Shown here: in pieces, positions 47,178-58,079 of the stretch
Layout of the letters: every line of letters begins with the position of its first letter
Numbering within the stretch: the stretch's first letter is position 1
Origin: Macropodus opercularis
Taxonomy: Eukaryota > Chordata > Actinopteri > Anabantiformes > Osphronemidae
NCBI GenBank assembly: GCA_030770545.1
Contig: CM061093.1
Span: forward strand, 930,001-994,000
Direction of reading: 5' to 3'
Length of the DNA stretch: 64,000 nucleotides
Position numbers and translations under genes: made by a program
The notes under the pieces: model-generated
Database searches by the model: none
What the model was told of the DNA's origin: nothing
Seen by the model: only the letters and a program-made list of their open reading frames with translations

Positions 47178-47476
47178 CGGCTCTCGTTGCAGAATTTTCC
47201 ACGCAGGTTACGGGAGCCAAAGGATCTCCAGAGTCCAAGAAACCACATACGGCTGAGTGGGTCCTTTTGAAAGTGATAAGGAGGAAGTGGTCTGAGCCAC
47301 GGTGGACAGGACCGTTCCAAGTGACGGAGCGAACATCCCATGCAGTGAGACTGAAGGGGAAAGGTGACATATGGTATCACTGGAGCATGTGTGCTCCAAC
47401 AGATGAGCCAGCCAGAGACGTAAGAAGTACAGAGAGAGATCTCCGGGCTCTAGAAAGTTCCTCTGTAACCCCCTAA
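47138..47476 (+). pseudogene. pol: Integrase C-terminal domain in shifted frame
   Basis: A 112-codon frame overlapping the end of the main pol frame by 40 nt. It reads the typical GPY/F-type module (EPRWTGPFQVTERTSHAVRL) and ends at TAA 47474-47476. Class I pol normally reaches this domain in one frame, so a change of frame between roughly 47120 and 47175 separates it from the core. ERV-2 carries the same domain (to 60825), joined there by a deletion. The first ATG (47138) is probably not a real start. Confidence 0.8.
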
Positions 47477-47537
47477 GAAAGTCGAAAGCGTTTTCACTAA
47501 AGGGTATTAGTGAAAGATATAGATAAAAAAGAGAGAG

Positions 47538-47558
47538 AAAAAAAAAAAAAAAAAAAAA
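47538..47558 (+). repeat. A-tract immediately before env
   Basis: A run of about 21 A ending two bases before the env ATG. ERV-2 has a shorter A-rich stretch at the same place (60903-60911) before its deletion junction. Homopolymer length may vary or be a sequencing uncertainty. Confidence 0.85.
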
Positions 47559-47559
47559 C

Positions 47560-49638
47560 ATGATGGCATGGACATGGCCATATAAGAAGTTAATTGTATG
47601 TGTGATTGCTGTGCTGGCTATAGGAACTGTTTTAGGAACCTTGAGATGGAAAGAGTGGAGGCGTCACCATCTCAAACTGGAGAGGAAGGGCAGAGCGGCG
47701 AGTCATAGGGACCAATGTCTCGTCAGGTATGGGGGAATTGAGTTGAACTACACGCGTGGCACTCTTACTAGATTCCAGTTTGATTTATGTTCCGTTATTA
47801 ATTGTGGCCCAGACCGACAGAGTTGGAAAAATTGGAAAGGATACAGTGTGTATCTGTGTACAGAAGCTAATACAGATCGTTACTGTAGAGCACAGGATGC
47901 ATATAGCGTTTCACCTTGTCCCTCATGGGGGGAGGTGATCAAAAATACAGGACAAAAGCCTACAACCGGAGGAGAAGGATGGTGGAGCAATGTGACATTC
48001 GGTGACAAGGCACGTATCGCATATAACAACCTTCCACTCACTCTGACCATACCAGGAAAGTGGGTGGGGCCCACTCGAACACCAGGAAGTAGTATCAGTA
48101 CTAATGCAGATCGAAATGAAATGACATTTTATTGGATATTAGGGGTGGATCAACCAGGAAAAGATACATTGGGTATGATAAAAATTAATTTCCGGGAACC
48201 ACAGAGTCGCACAAAGAAAGACCAGAAGGCTGTTACTTCTGCTCCAGGAAAAGCACAGGACGAGGTTAAGAAACATGTTTTAACATTGGACTATACAAAA
48301 TTATCCACCACAGATATAATTCAACTAGCCACTGGTTACGGAGATAAGAATCTATGGCTAGATTGGTTAGTAGGCACCGCCAGAGAGCAAGGTATGACAA
48401 ACTGCGTGGCATGTTCATCAGCCCGTCCTCTGTTATACACTGAACCCGCCCCTTTGTATCCCGACAGTGACTCTTGGGGATACGACTGTATGGTAAAATT
48501 AACCTCACAGGCCACTCCTCTTAATTGTACAACATTGGCAGCAATATTTCCTCCTATTCGCAATGACACTAAACCACCTGTCTTTGCCCCACGGTTCAAT
48601 AATTACACCTGTTTCTCCAGTAATGACCCCTCAGGTGTGGCAGTAGGTAGCCTGAGAGGGACCTGGTGTGCTAAAAATGCTACAAACACAGTAGGGACCT
48701 GGGCAAGGGCGGATTTGTTTTGGATGTGTGATGAAACACGGTTGAGGGTGAATTTACCCACAGCCTGGAAGGGAAGATGTGCTATGGTGCGACTGGCAAT
48801 ACCTTTAATGTTGATAGGTCATAAAGATGGAAAGACTCATCTCAAGGCAATAACCGACCGACATGATCGGCATGATACCACCCGAAAACGTAGAAGGCAT
48901 GTTTTGCAGAAACGTAAAGCACAGGGATTTGATTTATCTACAGGGAGCCCAACGTATATAGACGCAATAGGTGTGCCACGTGGAGTGCCGGATGAATTTA
49001 AACTGGCAGATCAGATAGCTGGTGGATTTGAAAACATACCGGTTGTAGCCGCTCTCTTCCCAGTAACTCCTAACAAAAATATTGATAGAATTAATTATGT
49101 ACATTACAATGTTCTGCGTCTAGCGAACTTGACCAGAGATGCAGTAGAAGGTCTGGCAGACCAAGTAGCTCCCACATCCCTGATGGCGGTGCAGAACCGT
49201 ATGGCCTTGGATATGTTGCTGGCGGAAAAGGGGGGAGTGTGCTCTATGTTTGGTGAGCAATGCTGTACGTTCATTCCTAACAATACGGCTCCTGATGGCT
49301 CCGTCACCAAGGCATTAGAGGGACTACGGACACTATCTAAGGAAATGCATGAAAATTCAGGGATTAATAATCCTCTTGATCATTGGATGAACAGAATGTT
49401 TGGAAAATGGAAAACCATGATTTTGTCTATATTTCTCTCCTTAGTAGGAATGGTGACGGCTCTAATCTTGTGTGGATGCTGCTGTATTCCCTGCATCCGA
49501 GCTTTGTGTCAGCATTTAATAGTGACTGCAATAGAAGGCAGGGATGCTCCTGCTACACAGATGCCACTGCTTAGAGGAGGCGCACCAAACGACGAGGAGG
49601 ACGAACAGGAGGATATAGCAGTCATGGCGGTGTTGTAA
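47560..49638 (+). CDS. env: env: intact retroviral envelope glycoprotein precursor (692 aa)
   Basis: An uninterrupted frame from ATG 47560 to TAA 49636-49638. N-terminal hydrophobic stretch at residues 11-28 (LIVCVIAVLAIGTVLGTL) acts as signal or anchor. The surface subunit is Cys-rich with several N-glycosylation motifs (NYT, NVT, NCT, NDT, NAT). A furin-type site RKRRR is at 442-446, with a second basic cluster QKRK at 450-453. The transmembrane subunit contains the class I signature CX6CC (CSMFGEQCC, Cys561 to Cys569) preceded by a segment resembling the immunosuppressive-type region of gamma-type envelopes, a membrane span at about 620-646, a Cys-rich juxtamembrane run (CGCCCIPC) and a 46-residue acidic cytoplasmic tail. 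No frame damage is seen, in contrast to gag and pol. It probably needs a spliced mRNA. Confidence 0.93.
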   Translation: MMAWTWPYKKLIVCVIAVLAIGTVLGTLRWKEWRRHHLKLERKGRAASHRDQCLVRYGGIELNYTRGTLTRFQFDLCSVINCGPDRQSWKNWKGYSVYLCTEANTDRYCRAQDAYSVSPCPSWGEVIKNTGQKPTTGGEGWWSNVTFGDKARIAYNNLPLTLTIPGKWVGPTRTPGSSISTNADRNEMTFYWILGVDQPGKDTLGMIKINFREPQSRTKKDQKAVTSAPGKAQDEVKKHVLTLDYTKLSTTDIIQLATGYGDKNLWLDWLVGTAREQGMTNCVACSSARPLLYTEPAPLYPDSDSWGYDCMVKLTSQATPLNCTTLAAIFPPIRNDTKPPVFAPRFNNYTCFSSNDPSGVAVGSLRGTWCAKNATNTVGTWARADLFWMCDETRLRVNLPTAWKGRCAMVRLAIPLMLIGHKDGKTHLKAITDRHDRHDTTRKRRRHVLQKRKAQGFDLSTGSPTYIDAIGVPRGVPDEFKLADQIAGGFENIPVVAALFPVTPNKNIDRINYVHYNVLRLANLTRDAVEGLADQVAPTSLMAVQNRMALDMLLAEKGGVCSMFGEQCCTFIPNNTAPDGSVTKALEGLRTLSKEMHENSGINNPLDHWMNRMFGKWKTMILSIFLSLVGMVTALILCGCCCIPCIRALCQHLIVTAIEGRDAPATQMPLLRGGAPNDEEDEQEDIAVMAVL

Positions 49639-49660
49639 GTGGTCTCTCGGATGAGAGACC

Positions 49661-49669
49661 AAAAGGGGG
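49661..49669 (+). other. Polypurine tract
   Basis: AAAAGGGGG three bases before the 3' LTR start; primer for plus-strand synthesis. Identical in ERV-2 at 61014-61022. Confidence 0.92.
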
Positions 49670-49672
49670 AAT

Positions 49673-50222
49673 TGTAGGAATCTAAATAGTTAAGTAGTAG
49701 TTAAAATAGTAGTTGAAAGCTTAGATAGTAGGATGCATGCAGAAAACAGAACAAGCCGATTGCATTGAAGTATAGTTTGAAACACACACATCAGATTTAA
49801 AGAATAGTAGAGACACCAGATGCACCCAGACACGGCAGAAAATAAGATAAGTAGGGAGTGAAACATGTGAATGTCTGCAGAAGGAATGTGCTTGGATCCA
49901 TAGGTTATGGGACCACAAAGCAACGGAGAAGATAAGACACCAATAAACCAGCCATGGAGACGAACACCAGACCACGGAATCAGGATCCTGTTACACCACA
50001 GAAAGATGCTCTGTCCAGCATAAAAGTGTGGGTCGAGGGACAGACAGTGTCAGTCAGACTTCGTGCCCTGACTATATGCTGTATAGTATAGGGACAGACT
50101 GACCCAGGCCTGTACATTATTATTCTTCAAGTTTGAAATAAAAGCAAGACTGATTTTTATCAGACGTTTCTCCTCATCATTCAACGAACGCGCAGAGCTG
50201 GAATTGGGAGAGCAGCTCAACA
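49673..50222 (+). repeat. ERV-1 3' LTR (550 bp)
   Basis: Same length as, and no difference seen from, the 5' LTR; starts TGTAGGAATC, ends CTCAACA. AATAAA at 50137-50142 would direct 3' processing of viral RNA. Confidence 0.95.
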
Positions 50223-50226
50223 CGAG
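50223..50226. repeat. ERV-1 target-site duplication, right (CGAG)
   Basis: See the left copy at 39696-39699. The L2 sequence continues directly from here. Confidence 0.95.
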
Positions 50227-50897
50227 TTACAGTAGTCAAGCCTAGAGGTAACAAATGCATGGATTAATTTTTCAGCATCACTCTGTGAGAGGATGCTCCT
50301 AATTTTAGCAATATTCCTCAGGTGGAAGTAGGCGGTTCTAGAGATTTCTTTAATATATGGTGTAAAGGACAGATCTTGGTCAAAGATGACACCAAGGTTC
50401 CTGACAGTAGAACTTGAAGCTAACGTTATGTCATCCAGAGTAATAATCTGATTTAATAATGAGTCTCTGTGGTTTTTAGCACCAATTATAATAACCTCAG
50501 TTTTATCTGAATTCAGTTGGAGAAAGTTATGGGACATCCAGGATTTGATATCATTTAAACAAGTCTGAAGTTTGACTAATTGGTTTGTTTCCTCTGGTTT
50601 CATGGACAAATATAACTGAGTATCATCTGCATAGCAGTGGAAATTTATAGAATGTTTTCTAATAATATTACCAAGAGGAGACATGTAAAGACTGAAAAGT
50701 ATTGGACCAAGCACAGAACCCTGTGGAACTCCAAAGCTAATTCCTGTGCGGATGGAAGATTGATCATGAACATGGACAAATTGGAATCTGTTCGACAGAT
50801 AAGACTTAAACCATCCCAGTGCTTTTCCTTTAATCCCAATGCTATGTTCCAGTCTCTGCAATAGAATCTTGTGATCTATCGTATCAAATGCTGCACT
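50223..50897 (-). mobile_element. L2/Maui-like LINE copy B, 5' part (RT), split by ERV-1
   Basis: Continues copy B beyond the provirus. The minus-strand frame 50861-50217 reads the same RT as copy A, including GVPQGSVLGPILFSLYM, YADDTQLYLS and SRTAYFHLRNIAK. The provirus cuts this RT frame near its C-terminal end. The element ends abruptly at 50897, where an L2 fragment in the opposite orientation begins. Confidence 0.88.
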
Positions 50898-51600
50898 CAG
50901 AGAGCTTCGTTCTCAGAGAGCTGGTCTACTTGTGGTTCCTAGAGTTTCCAAATGTAGGACAGGAGGTAGAGCCTTTAGCTGCTCCTCTCCCGTGGAACCA
51001 GCTTTCAGTTCAGGTTTGAGAAGCAGACACCCTCTCTAGTTTTAAAGCTAGGCTTAAACTCTTTTTAACAAAGCTTATAGTTAGAGATGGTTCTGGTTGC
51101 TCTGATCTATCTCTTAGTTAAGCTGCTATAGGCTTAGATGCTGGAGAACATTCACTGAGCTCCTCTGTTTTTCTATTTATTCTAATCACTAACATGCCAC
51201 CATGTCCACATGTGACTAACTTGGTCTCTTTTTCTCTCGTAGTTGTGTTTCCCTCTTTCTGTCTCTCTCTCTGTCCTCATTTACAGGCATCGTCAGACTC
51301 AGAGCCGGAGGGTGCTGGAGATTTCCTCTCTCTATAGGGAGAGTTTTTCCTCCTCTATTGAAATGAAATTAAAGTAAAGACATGACATTACTAATATTAT
51401 ATAATAAAGCATATTATTTGAGACTATAGATTACAATTTAATATATAATATATAATATATGATATATATTGATTAGCTGCAATTAAAAGCTGCTCTATGT
51501 GGGATCTGTTGGGTTTAGTTGTGTCAGGTCTTAAACCTTACTTTGTGAAAACGTTGTGAATTGGGGTTACACAAATAACATTTAATTGAATAGAATTTAA
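50898..51600 (+). mobile_element. L2 LINE copy C, 3' part in + orientation
   Basis: It starts inside the ORF2 C-terminal coding region ('gagagctggtctacttgtgg') and runs through the 3' UTR ('gggtttagttgtgtcaggtc', 'gaattggggttac') to about 51600. It is clearly more diverged than copies A and B and lacks a good (TTGAA)n tail. It abuts copy B head to head. Confidence 0.75.
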
Positions 51601-54536
51601 AAAATTGTGCAGATACGTTAAAGGGCTAGCAGCCACAGCAAAGGTATGGGGAGAACACAGGTGTTCCATCCCAGATGTCTCAGTGAGAGCTATAAGCCAC
51701 TGACAGCACACTGCCCTTACAGTTTCAACATCCCTTACACCACACAAAATACATTTGAAACTGGGAGGGTCACTCCCACACGCAGCACCTTTGGTCACGA
51801 TGACACACAGTAAAAGACAACAGAATACACTAATCACCACTAACATTGTACACTACTCTAAATAATTACACACAAACCCCATAACAATTAACCACCTACA
51901 CACTATTCACACTGAAAAACCCTCCTGGCTCTACCCATAATGCTTAGCACATGGCTAGCCATTGGAATGTCCACAGAGGAGAAGCACGGCGACTAATAGG
52001 TGACTCGCAGAGTGGCCCACAGCCAACTCATGACAGCAATTTGAACTGATTCATCTGTCTGTTGCCGCCATTGCTAGTTACTTTAAATGTTACTTTTAAC
52101 CGTGTGATACAAAGACTTTAATACAATCCAGTTACAACTTAATAAAGTGTCTGCCCATTCATCAGCTAAAATAATGCACGCATTGGTAAAAACAGTCCCA
52201 CAATCATTTCTCCTTAATACTCTTATATAATAAAATTAGTATGTATGTAGAGAAATTGCAAGTCATGGCTACTTCTAACTATCAGAGTGAACACTTGTTT
52301 GTATGCTGGAGTTCAGCTGCAGTACAGCAGTGTCAGCTAATATGTACATACTGTACAGTATAATAATAACAGATATCCCTTCAGTAGCAGAGTATTACTG
52401 AGTTATCACTAGCACTGCCATCAGTCGTACACATTTATGTCCATTTGAACATGTCATGACTTCAAATATGAAGAGCTGAGTGCTCGCAAAACATCAATCT
52501 GGTTCAATGAATATATGAATAATAAGATACAGTTAGACAAGCAGCTGTGCTCTCAATGCTACGTCACGGGATAGTAGTCTGTGCCACAGACACCCAGCAG
52601 GATGGTGGTGTAGTCACTGAAGTGCTCTGACCAACATATTGCTACATGAAGTAAAACCTTGGGTTTTAACATGCGCTTTTCAACAATAATGTTCAACGTA
52701 CAGGGTGCTTGGCTTTGTGCTCTGTGCTTCTTGAAATCTGACAGGAAATACCAAGTGCAAGTTCCTATAATTCTGGACATCACAACAGCCCTGCTCGTGT
52801 TTGATCTTGATCCCTACTGTCTTATCTTTCCACTTCAGAGCACAGTGAATTTTATAGTGAGTCACTAAATCGCCAAATGGGTACAGAGCAGATAAAAATA
52901 CTGCTTTGCGGCCACAAAGCCCCACTGTGCAGAAATTACCGTCCATCTTTAGTTGATGCATCCAAGTTTCTTCCAGCTGCCACTTCTCCTGAAACGCTGT
53001 TTTGTACTGGTAAATTGTGTATTTCAGAAAAAAAAATGTAATTGCTGCCTGGTTTTTGTTCAGTGCTCACTGTTCATCTTTTCCGGACCGTGAAGTATAA
53101 TTTCCCTGTACAGCACAGCAGCTGAAGGGAGGCTGTCTAAATACTGGGGTCTTGTATGTGCTTGGGTTGTGAAAAAGCTTGTTCAAGGTTTTTCAGAGTT
53201 TACCATCAATCACTGTCCTGCACTAACTAAATTCATGTTGAACTGTGTTGTTACCAACTTTCATTGCTGCATTCATGCAGCATTCCTGGTTCATGCTCAC
53301 TTGCCTATTGTCAGTGCTTTCAACATTTGAATGTGGTCATCATGGGCGGTCTAACCACTGTGCAGCTACACAGGACTTTACACTGCAAGCTGTGGTGGAC
53401 TGTGCGCTCTGACCTGTCATTCAGTCAGCATGACTTTTTCCAGACACGCTCCCTTTCACGTTTATTAGAGCCACACAAGGAACGCATCAGAAAGATTCCA
53501 TCCCCCCTAAGAGCCATTGCACGTGAAAGGAGATGCTGATTGAAACTGGTGTCAGCCATAGAATTATTTTGAGACTGTATATCATTGTACATCATTAAAA
53601 TGTTGCATTTTCTGTAGAATGACTTTATTTGAATGACTTGCATTGTGTAGATTTAAAAAGGTTCATTCTAAGCCAAAGGAAATGCAACCAGCATGATGAC
53701 AACATGCTATATTCCATTTCAGCTAATAAAGCAATATAGTTCTTAAGACTTGACCTCTAAAACCACAACAAAGCCTTCATAAACAAATCAACATAAACAT
53801 TTTATTTTGCTCCAGTCTAAACACTTGTTATGTTTATAAGCCTGCTACCTTGGTAAAGGTGTAAACACTGTACTACTTTTTAATCAGGATTTATTTGAGA
53901 AGTTGCCCTTTTAGCTTTGGTTACTAAGCAACTTGCAAACATATTATACAACAGGATACCTCAACAGGGATTAGAATAAAGTTGCCTTGAGTCTCTAGTT
54001 GCAAAGGTGAAGTCGTATCCATCAAGTGCTTCCTCTCTAAGGCTTCAGCAGTCTTTGTTTTTCCTTGCTTTCTTCCTCTTATCCATAGCACATTATCCAT
54101 CCACTGCCCATTTCACACATGCACACATGAGCATGCTCTCTGTACAACAGCATTCAGGTTCAATTTAGAGCTGATTCAACTGTCAGAGCTGGTCAGAAAC
54201 ACTTCACTCAACAGGAAAACTAACTTAACTTTTGCAATTTGCCATGTCGAACTTGAATAAACAGCAGATATGATCATTGCAATCTTCAGCACCAGATGTA
54301 GAAAAAAAAGAAACAAGATAAACTTATCTGTGGTGAATAAACAAAGGCAAACCTTAGATGCAAAATGAGGCCACTGCAGGAACAACCTGCTAATAGGACA
54401 TACAGTAAAGGGTTCAAACACAGGGCAGCTTGTCTGAGACTGATAAGTTAATAAATTGATTTCTCTTCAAATAAAGGTCCCTCATCTTCTCAACAATCAG
54501 TGGTTGCATATGCTGTTTATCAGTCATCTAAGAATA
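51601..54536. other. Intergenic stretch, nothing recognised
   Basis: No gene or clear repeat seen; short open frames look random. Confidence 0.35.
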
Positions 54537-54586
54537 TGTAACCTTAGGTCAGTCAGAGGAATGACACTGACTGACCTAAGGTTACA
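54537..54586. repeat. Perfect 20-bp inverted repeat with 10-nt loop
   Basis: 54537-54556 pairs exactly with 54567-54586 (arm core 'taaccttaggtcagtcag'). A poly-C run (54601-54608) follows. No coding or transposon context is recognised around it. Confidence 0.8.
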
Positions 54587-55360
54587 GTTGGAATTAGACC
54601 CCCCCCCCTCAACATAGAGGCTGTGGTACACTTAAATGTTTTATTTTAAAATGTTTTAATATAATGTTGTTTTTGGTGCAGTAAGAATCGCTCATGTTGT
54701 TAGAATCAGTGTGTTAAATCACAGCTCAAACTGCAAAAACATTTTGCCATTTTGTCCAAGCAGCTTTAACAGGTTACGAATAACTAGACAGATTAATACA
54801 ATGTTGGCTGTTGAATTGCTTACAAAACTGTTAGCAATTTAAAATTAGCTAAGTAATACATTTTTACATTCTGTAGGTGCAGCTGTGATTCAGTCAATTA
54901 AAAGTACTGCCAAGTCAAAATGTACTGCGTCTGGCAGCCAACAGCTATAGGACACCATTGCTATTTGTGTTAATTTAAGTGTGACTGTTTCATTTCCCAC
55001 AGATGTATACATCTGTAGTGCAGGACTGGGCTCATTGAGACTTACTGCTTCGGCTCATCTGTGTACATCTGAACTGTTTTTACCATTTTTAACACTTGCC
55101 CTCAGGTTTTTTCAGCATTACTGCAAAAGACACATTACACTCTAGCCATAAAACAGCTGCCTCATGGCCTAGAAGATGAATCTAAGTAATAGAAATAGTA
55201 TATGTGTATGTGTAGCTCCATTTCCCATAACAGGAACTACTGCAGCTACCAGACACCAGCTCAATCTGTCCCCGTCAGACTGCAGCTCAGGGAGAGCTCT
55301 ACAATAATATATTCACAAGGGGAGATGAAATAAGGGTGGTGGCTCCTGCTGATTTGGGAA

Positions 55361-55385
55361 TGTGTGTGTGTGTGTGTGTGTGTGT
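55361..55385. repeat. (TG)n microsatellite
   Basis: About 12 TG units. Confidence 0.9.
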
Positions 55386-55536
55386 CACAGACAGCAAAGC
55401 ATAGATCACACTGGCCTTTGTTCATTCAGTTAAAAAAAACGTAGATATAATGTGAAAGTTCACAGAAAAATGTGGGATGAGTGTATGTTCCAAAAGTGAT
55501 GTTTTGGAAATGTAACAGCTGCTTGGCAGTCATAAA

Positions 55537-55567
<31 letters not shown>
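55537..55567. repeat. (CA)n microsatellite
   Basis: About 15 CA units, 150 bp from and complementary to the (TG)n run at 55361. Confidence 0.9.
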
Positions 55568-55568
<1 letters not shown>

Positions 55569-56014
55569 ACACACTCACATTAAAGAAAACCACTTCAAAC
55601 ATTTGACACATGCCGTGTCACAGAAATCTCCTCAGTGGTATGAATAGTCCTCATGGCCATCATCCAGAGCAAACATATTTTCCCAGGATTGTATTTCATT
55701 TGCAAGTCTTTAAAGACGTCTTCTAACGCACATGAGCCATGCAGCTGACCAGCTGATTGTATTCATTTACATGGAGGGTAGAGTCCAGGGAGCTATTTGT
55801 TAATCAGAGGTAGTGGTAAAAGACTGACCAAAATGCTTATTTTGACATGATATATGTGCTATGCTGTTGCTAGATTTAAGGAGATGATTCCATCATCTTA
55901 GTCTCATTCCCCCGTAGCTACACAGAGGAGAGCAGTCATCTGAATCATGAGCAGTAGATTGTCTTGTTGATGGTACTGCAATTGCAAAGAAGCCAGTGAA
56001 TCAGAGGAGGTTGA

Positions 56015-56600
56015 TCCAGATTGTTACTCTGGATGACATAACATTAGCTTCAAGTTCTACTGTAGGAACCTTGGTGTCATTGTTGACCAAGATCTGTCCT
56101 TTACACCATATATTAAAGAAATCTCTAGAACCGCCTACTTCCACCTGAGGAATATTGCTAAAATTAGGAGCATCCTCTCACAGAGTGATGCTGAAAAATG
56201 AATCCATGCATTTGTTCCCTCTAGGCTTGACTACTGTAACTCCCTGCTCATAGTTTGTCCCAGTAACTCTTTAAAAAGCGTCCAGTTAATTCAAAATGCT
56301 GCAGCCTGAGAGAGTCTGACTGAACTTAGGAAGAGAGATCACATTTCTCCTATATTAGCTTCTCTGCATTGGCTCCCTGTCAAAACTAGGATAGAATTCA
56401 AAATTCTTCTCCTCACCTACAAAGCTCTTCATAATAAAGCTCCATCTTAAAGACCTCATCGCTCCTTATGCTCCCAACAGAACGCTTCGTTCTCAGAGCG
56501 CTGGTCTGCTTGTGGTTCCTAGAGTTGAGTGCCTTGAAATACTGGCTGTTGTAACTTGGAGCTAACTAAACTGAACTGAACTGAATTGAATTAAATTGAC
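56015..56600 (+). mobile_element. L2 LINE copy E, 3' fragment in + orientation
   Basis: It starts in the RT thumb region ('ctctggatgacataacattagcttc') and runs through 'aatattgctaaaattagg', the ORF2 C-terminal part and 'gctggtctgcttgtggttcctagag' at about 56501-56525. It then jumps to a (CTGAA/TTGAA)n tail ending near 56600, so about 500 bp of 3' UTR are missing. Several stops and frame changes are present, for example TGA at 56200. Confidence 0.8.
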
Positions 56601-57133
56601 TATCACCCTGAAACTAATGGCTGTGTATAGCTCTTTAACCAGACTATGCACCTTGTGTTTGGAAGACACTTCCAAAAGATAGACATGAATATGGGAGTGT
56701 ATGGTCAGAAACCTTGTTATGACCACAGAGGTTAGGAGTTGGCAGACGCTTTGTGTAGGAGTCAAGACGGCCAGGGGCAAGATGACAAGTGCAGTCTCTT
56801 GACACAAGGCTTGGTATGATAAAAATGCTAGAGTGTGGGAGACAGGGATAGGCAAGGGAAAGGAAAGCCGTGTATGTGGTGGGACCCAGAGCCCTATTTG
56901 GAATTAGACAGAGTAGATGATTCAGGACTGGTGTATCATGTGAAGCCTGAAAAAGGTGGCTGTGAACTGACAGTGACAGGGACTGCCACACAATCGCTTT
57001 ACAGCATCTTTTGAAGTATGGCGGGTATTACATTTTTATTGCATGCAGTATGTGTCTGTTTAACCACAGTGTTACAGCTGGCTTGTTTTGTTGCACGTCA
57101 TTATTTTTGTTTTGTTTTATTATATTTATTGTT

Positions 57134-57207
57134 AATGCTGCACTAAGATCTAACAGGACAAGCACTGAAACTAGACCATTGTATGAAGCTGTGAGAAGAT
57201 CATTAGT
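57134..57207 (-). repeat. L2 RT mini-fragment
   Basis: 'gctgcactaagatctaacaggacaag' through 'gagaagatcattagt' matches 16151-16220 of copy A. It is an isolated 74-bp piece. Confidence 0.75.
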
Positions 57208-58079
57208 CCGTACCCTCATTCTCAAAGCACGCAGTGTTGTCGGCAGCCGTCCATTTACAATAAAAGTAAACCACAAGGCTCCTGTCTAATTCCAACTGTA
57301 AAAAAAGACTTGGAACATCCACCAACTGAGAGACCAGACACAGTCACAGTCTACATCTACAATGTCATTCTATTCTCTGTAATAGAATTCTGAATAAAGT
57401 GTTATGTAGCAGGATTGAATTAATTAGCAAAATGTGAAAAAAGAAGAAAGTGCACTATTAACATATGCATGTGTGTGCGTAAACATGAACCCTGGAGTCA
57501 AAGAAATGTACCAGAAGGTCCAAACGTGGATTTTGCATAATATAGGCCTTTTGAGCAGGTAGTAGCATTAGCCTCAAAGTCAGTTTACCCAGACCATCTT
57601 CTTCCTGTTCTGCCACGCTCTACTACACTCTCCTCATCCCTTCAGGTATTATGCATAACAAAGTAAATAAGCAGAAACAGCCAGCCTTCTCAAATTAGCT
57701 AGTGTGCATCTGTTGACTGCTACAAAGCTGTTCGTGGTTATGTTTTTTGATTTTCCCCAGTGCAGTCAATACAATATGGCCTCCACTGCTTGAGGAGACG
57801 TGATTATCACATCCAGTGTGTCTGTGTCCCTTTGTCTTAATGTTGTATATTTAAACTTGAGCAATAATTTAGAGTCCTTCCATTTTAATAAGTTATTTGA
57901 TGACTATTCTGGGGGCAGCAGCAAACCAGTTTTACAGAAAAAAAAAAATATTGAACAATAAACAACACTTCACAAAACTGGACAGTGTTTTACAAAAAAA
58001 GGTGGGAAATATTAACAAAGAACAAATCTAATCTAATCTAATCTCTCTAAAAGCTACTACACGAGAGCACATAAAACTT
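57208..58079. other. Intergenic stretch left of ERV-2
   Basis: No gene seen. A short (ATCTA)n run lies at 58025-58043 about 40 bp before ERV-2, and A-runs lie near 57942 and 57995. Confidence 0.4.

Larger units (their letters stand above)
39700..50222 (+). mobile_element. ERV-1, full-length class I (gamma/epsilon-like) endogenous retrovirus
   Basis: A 10,523-bp provirus: LTR, tRNA-Trp primer site, leader, gag, pro, pol, env, polypurine tract, LTR, flanked by a 4-bp target duplication. The two 550-bp LTRs show no difference I can see, so insertion was recent. Class I affinity rests on gag and pro being in one frame across a stop codon, a single zinc knuckle, and an env with a CX6CC motif. The provirus as it stands is defective: gag has two early in-frame TGA codons, and pol has frame changes near 44054 and 47138-47177. 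Env is uninterrupted. It is inserted in an L2 LINE and transcribed against it. Confidence 0.95.

Noticed and set aside
47208..47561. 117-residue minus-strand frame over the pol end and A-tract
   Set aside because: Poly-Phe start comes from the A-tract; it is a shadow of the integrase C-terminal region.
55361..55567. (TG)n and (CA)n pair as a functional hairpin
   Set aside because: Complementary simple repeats are common in fish DNA and can lie close by chance.
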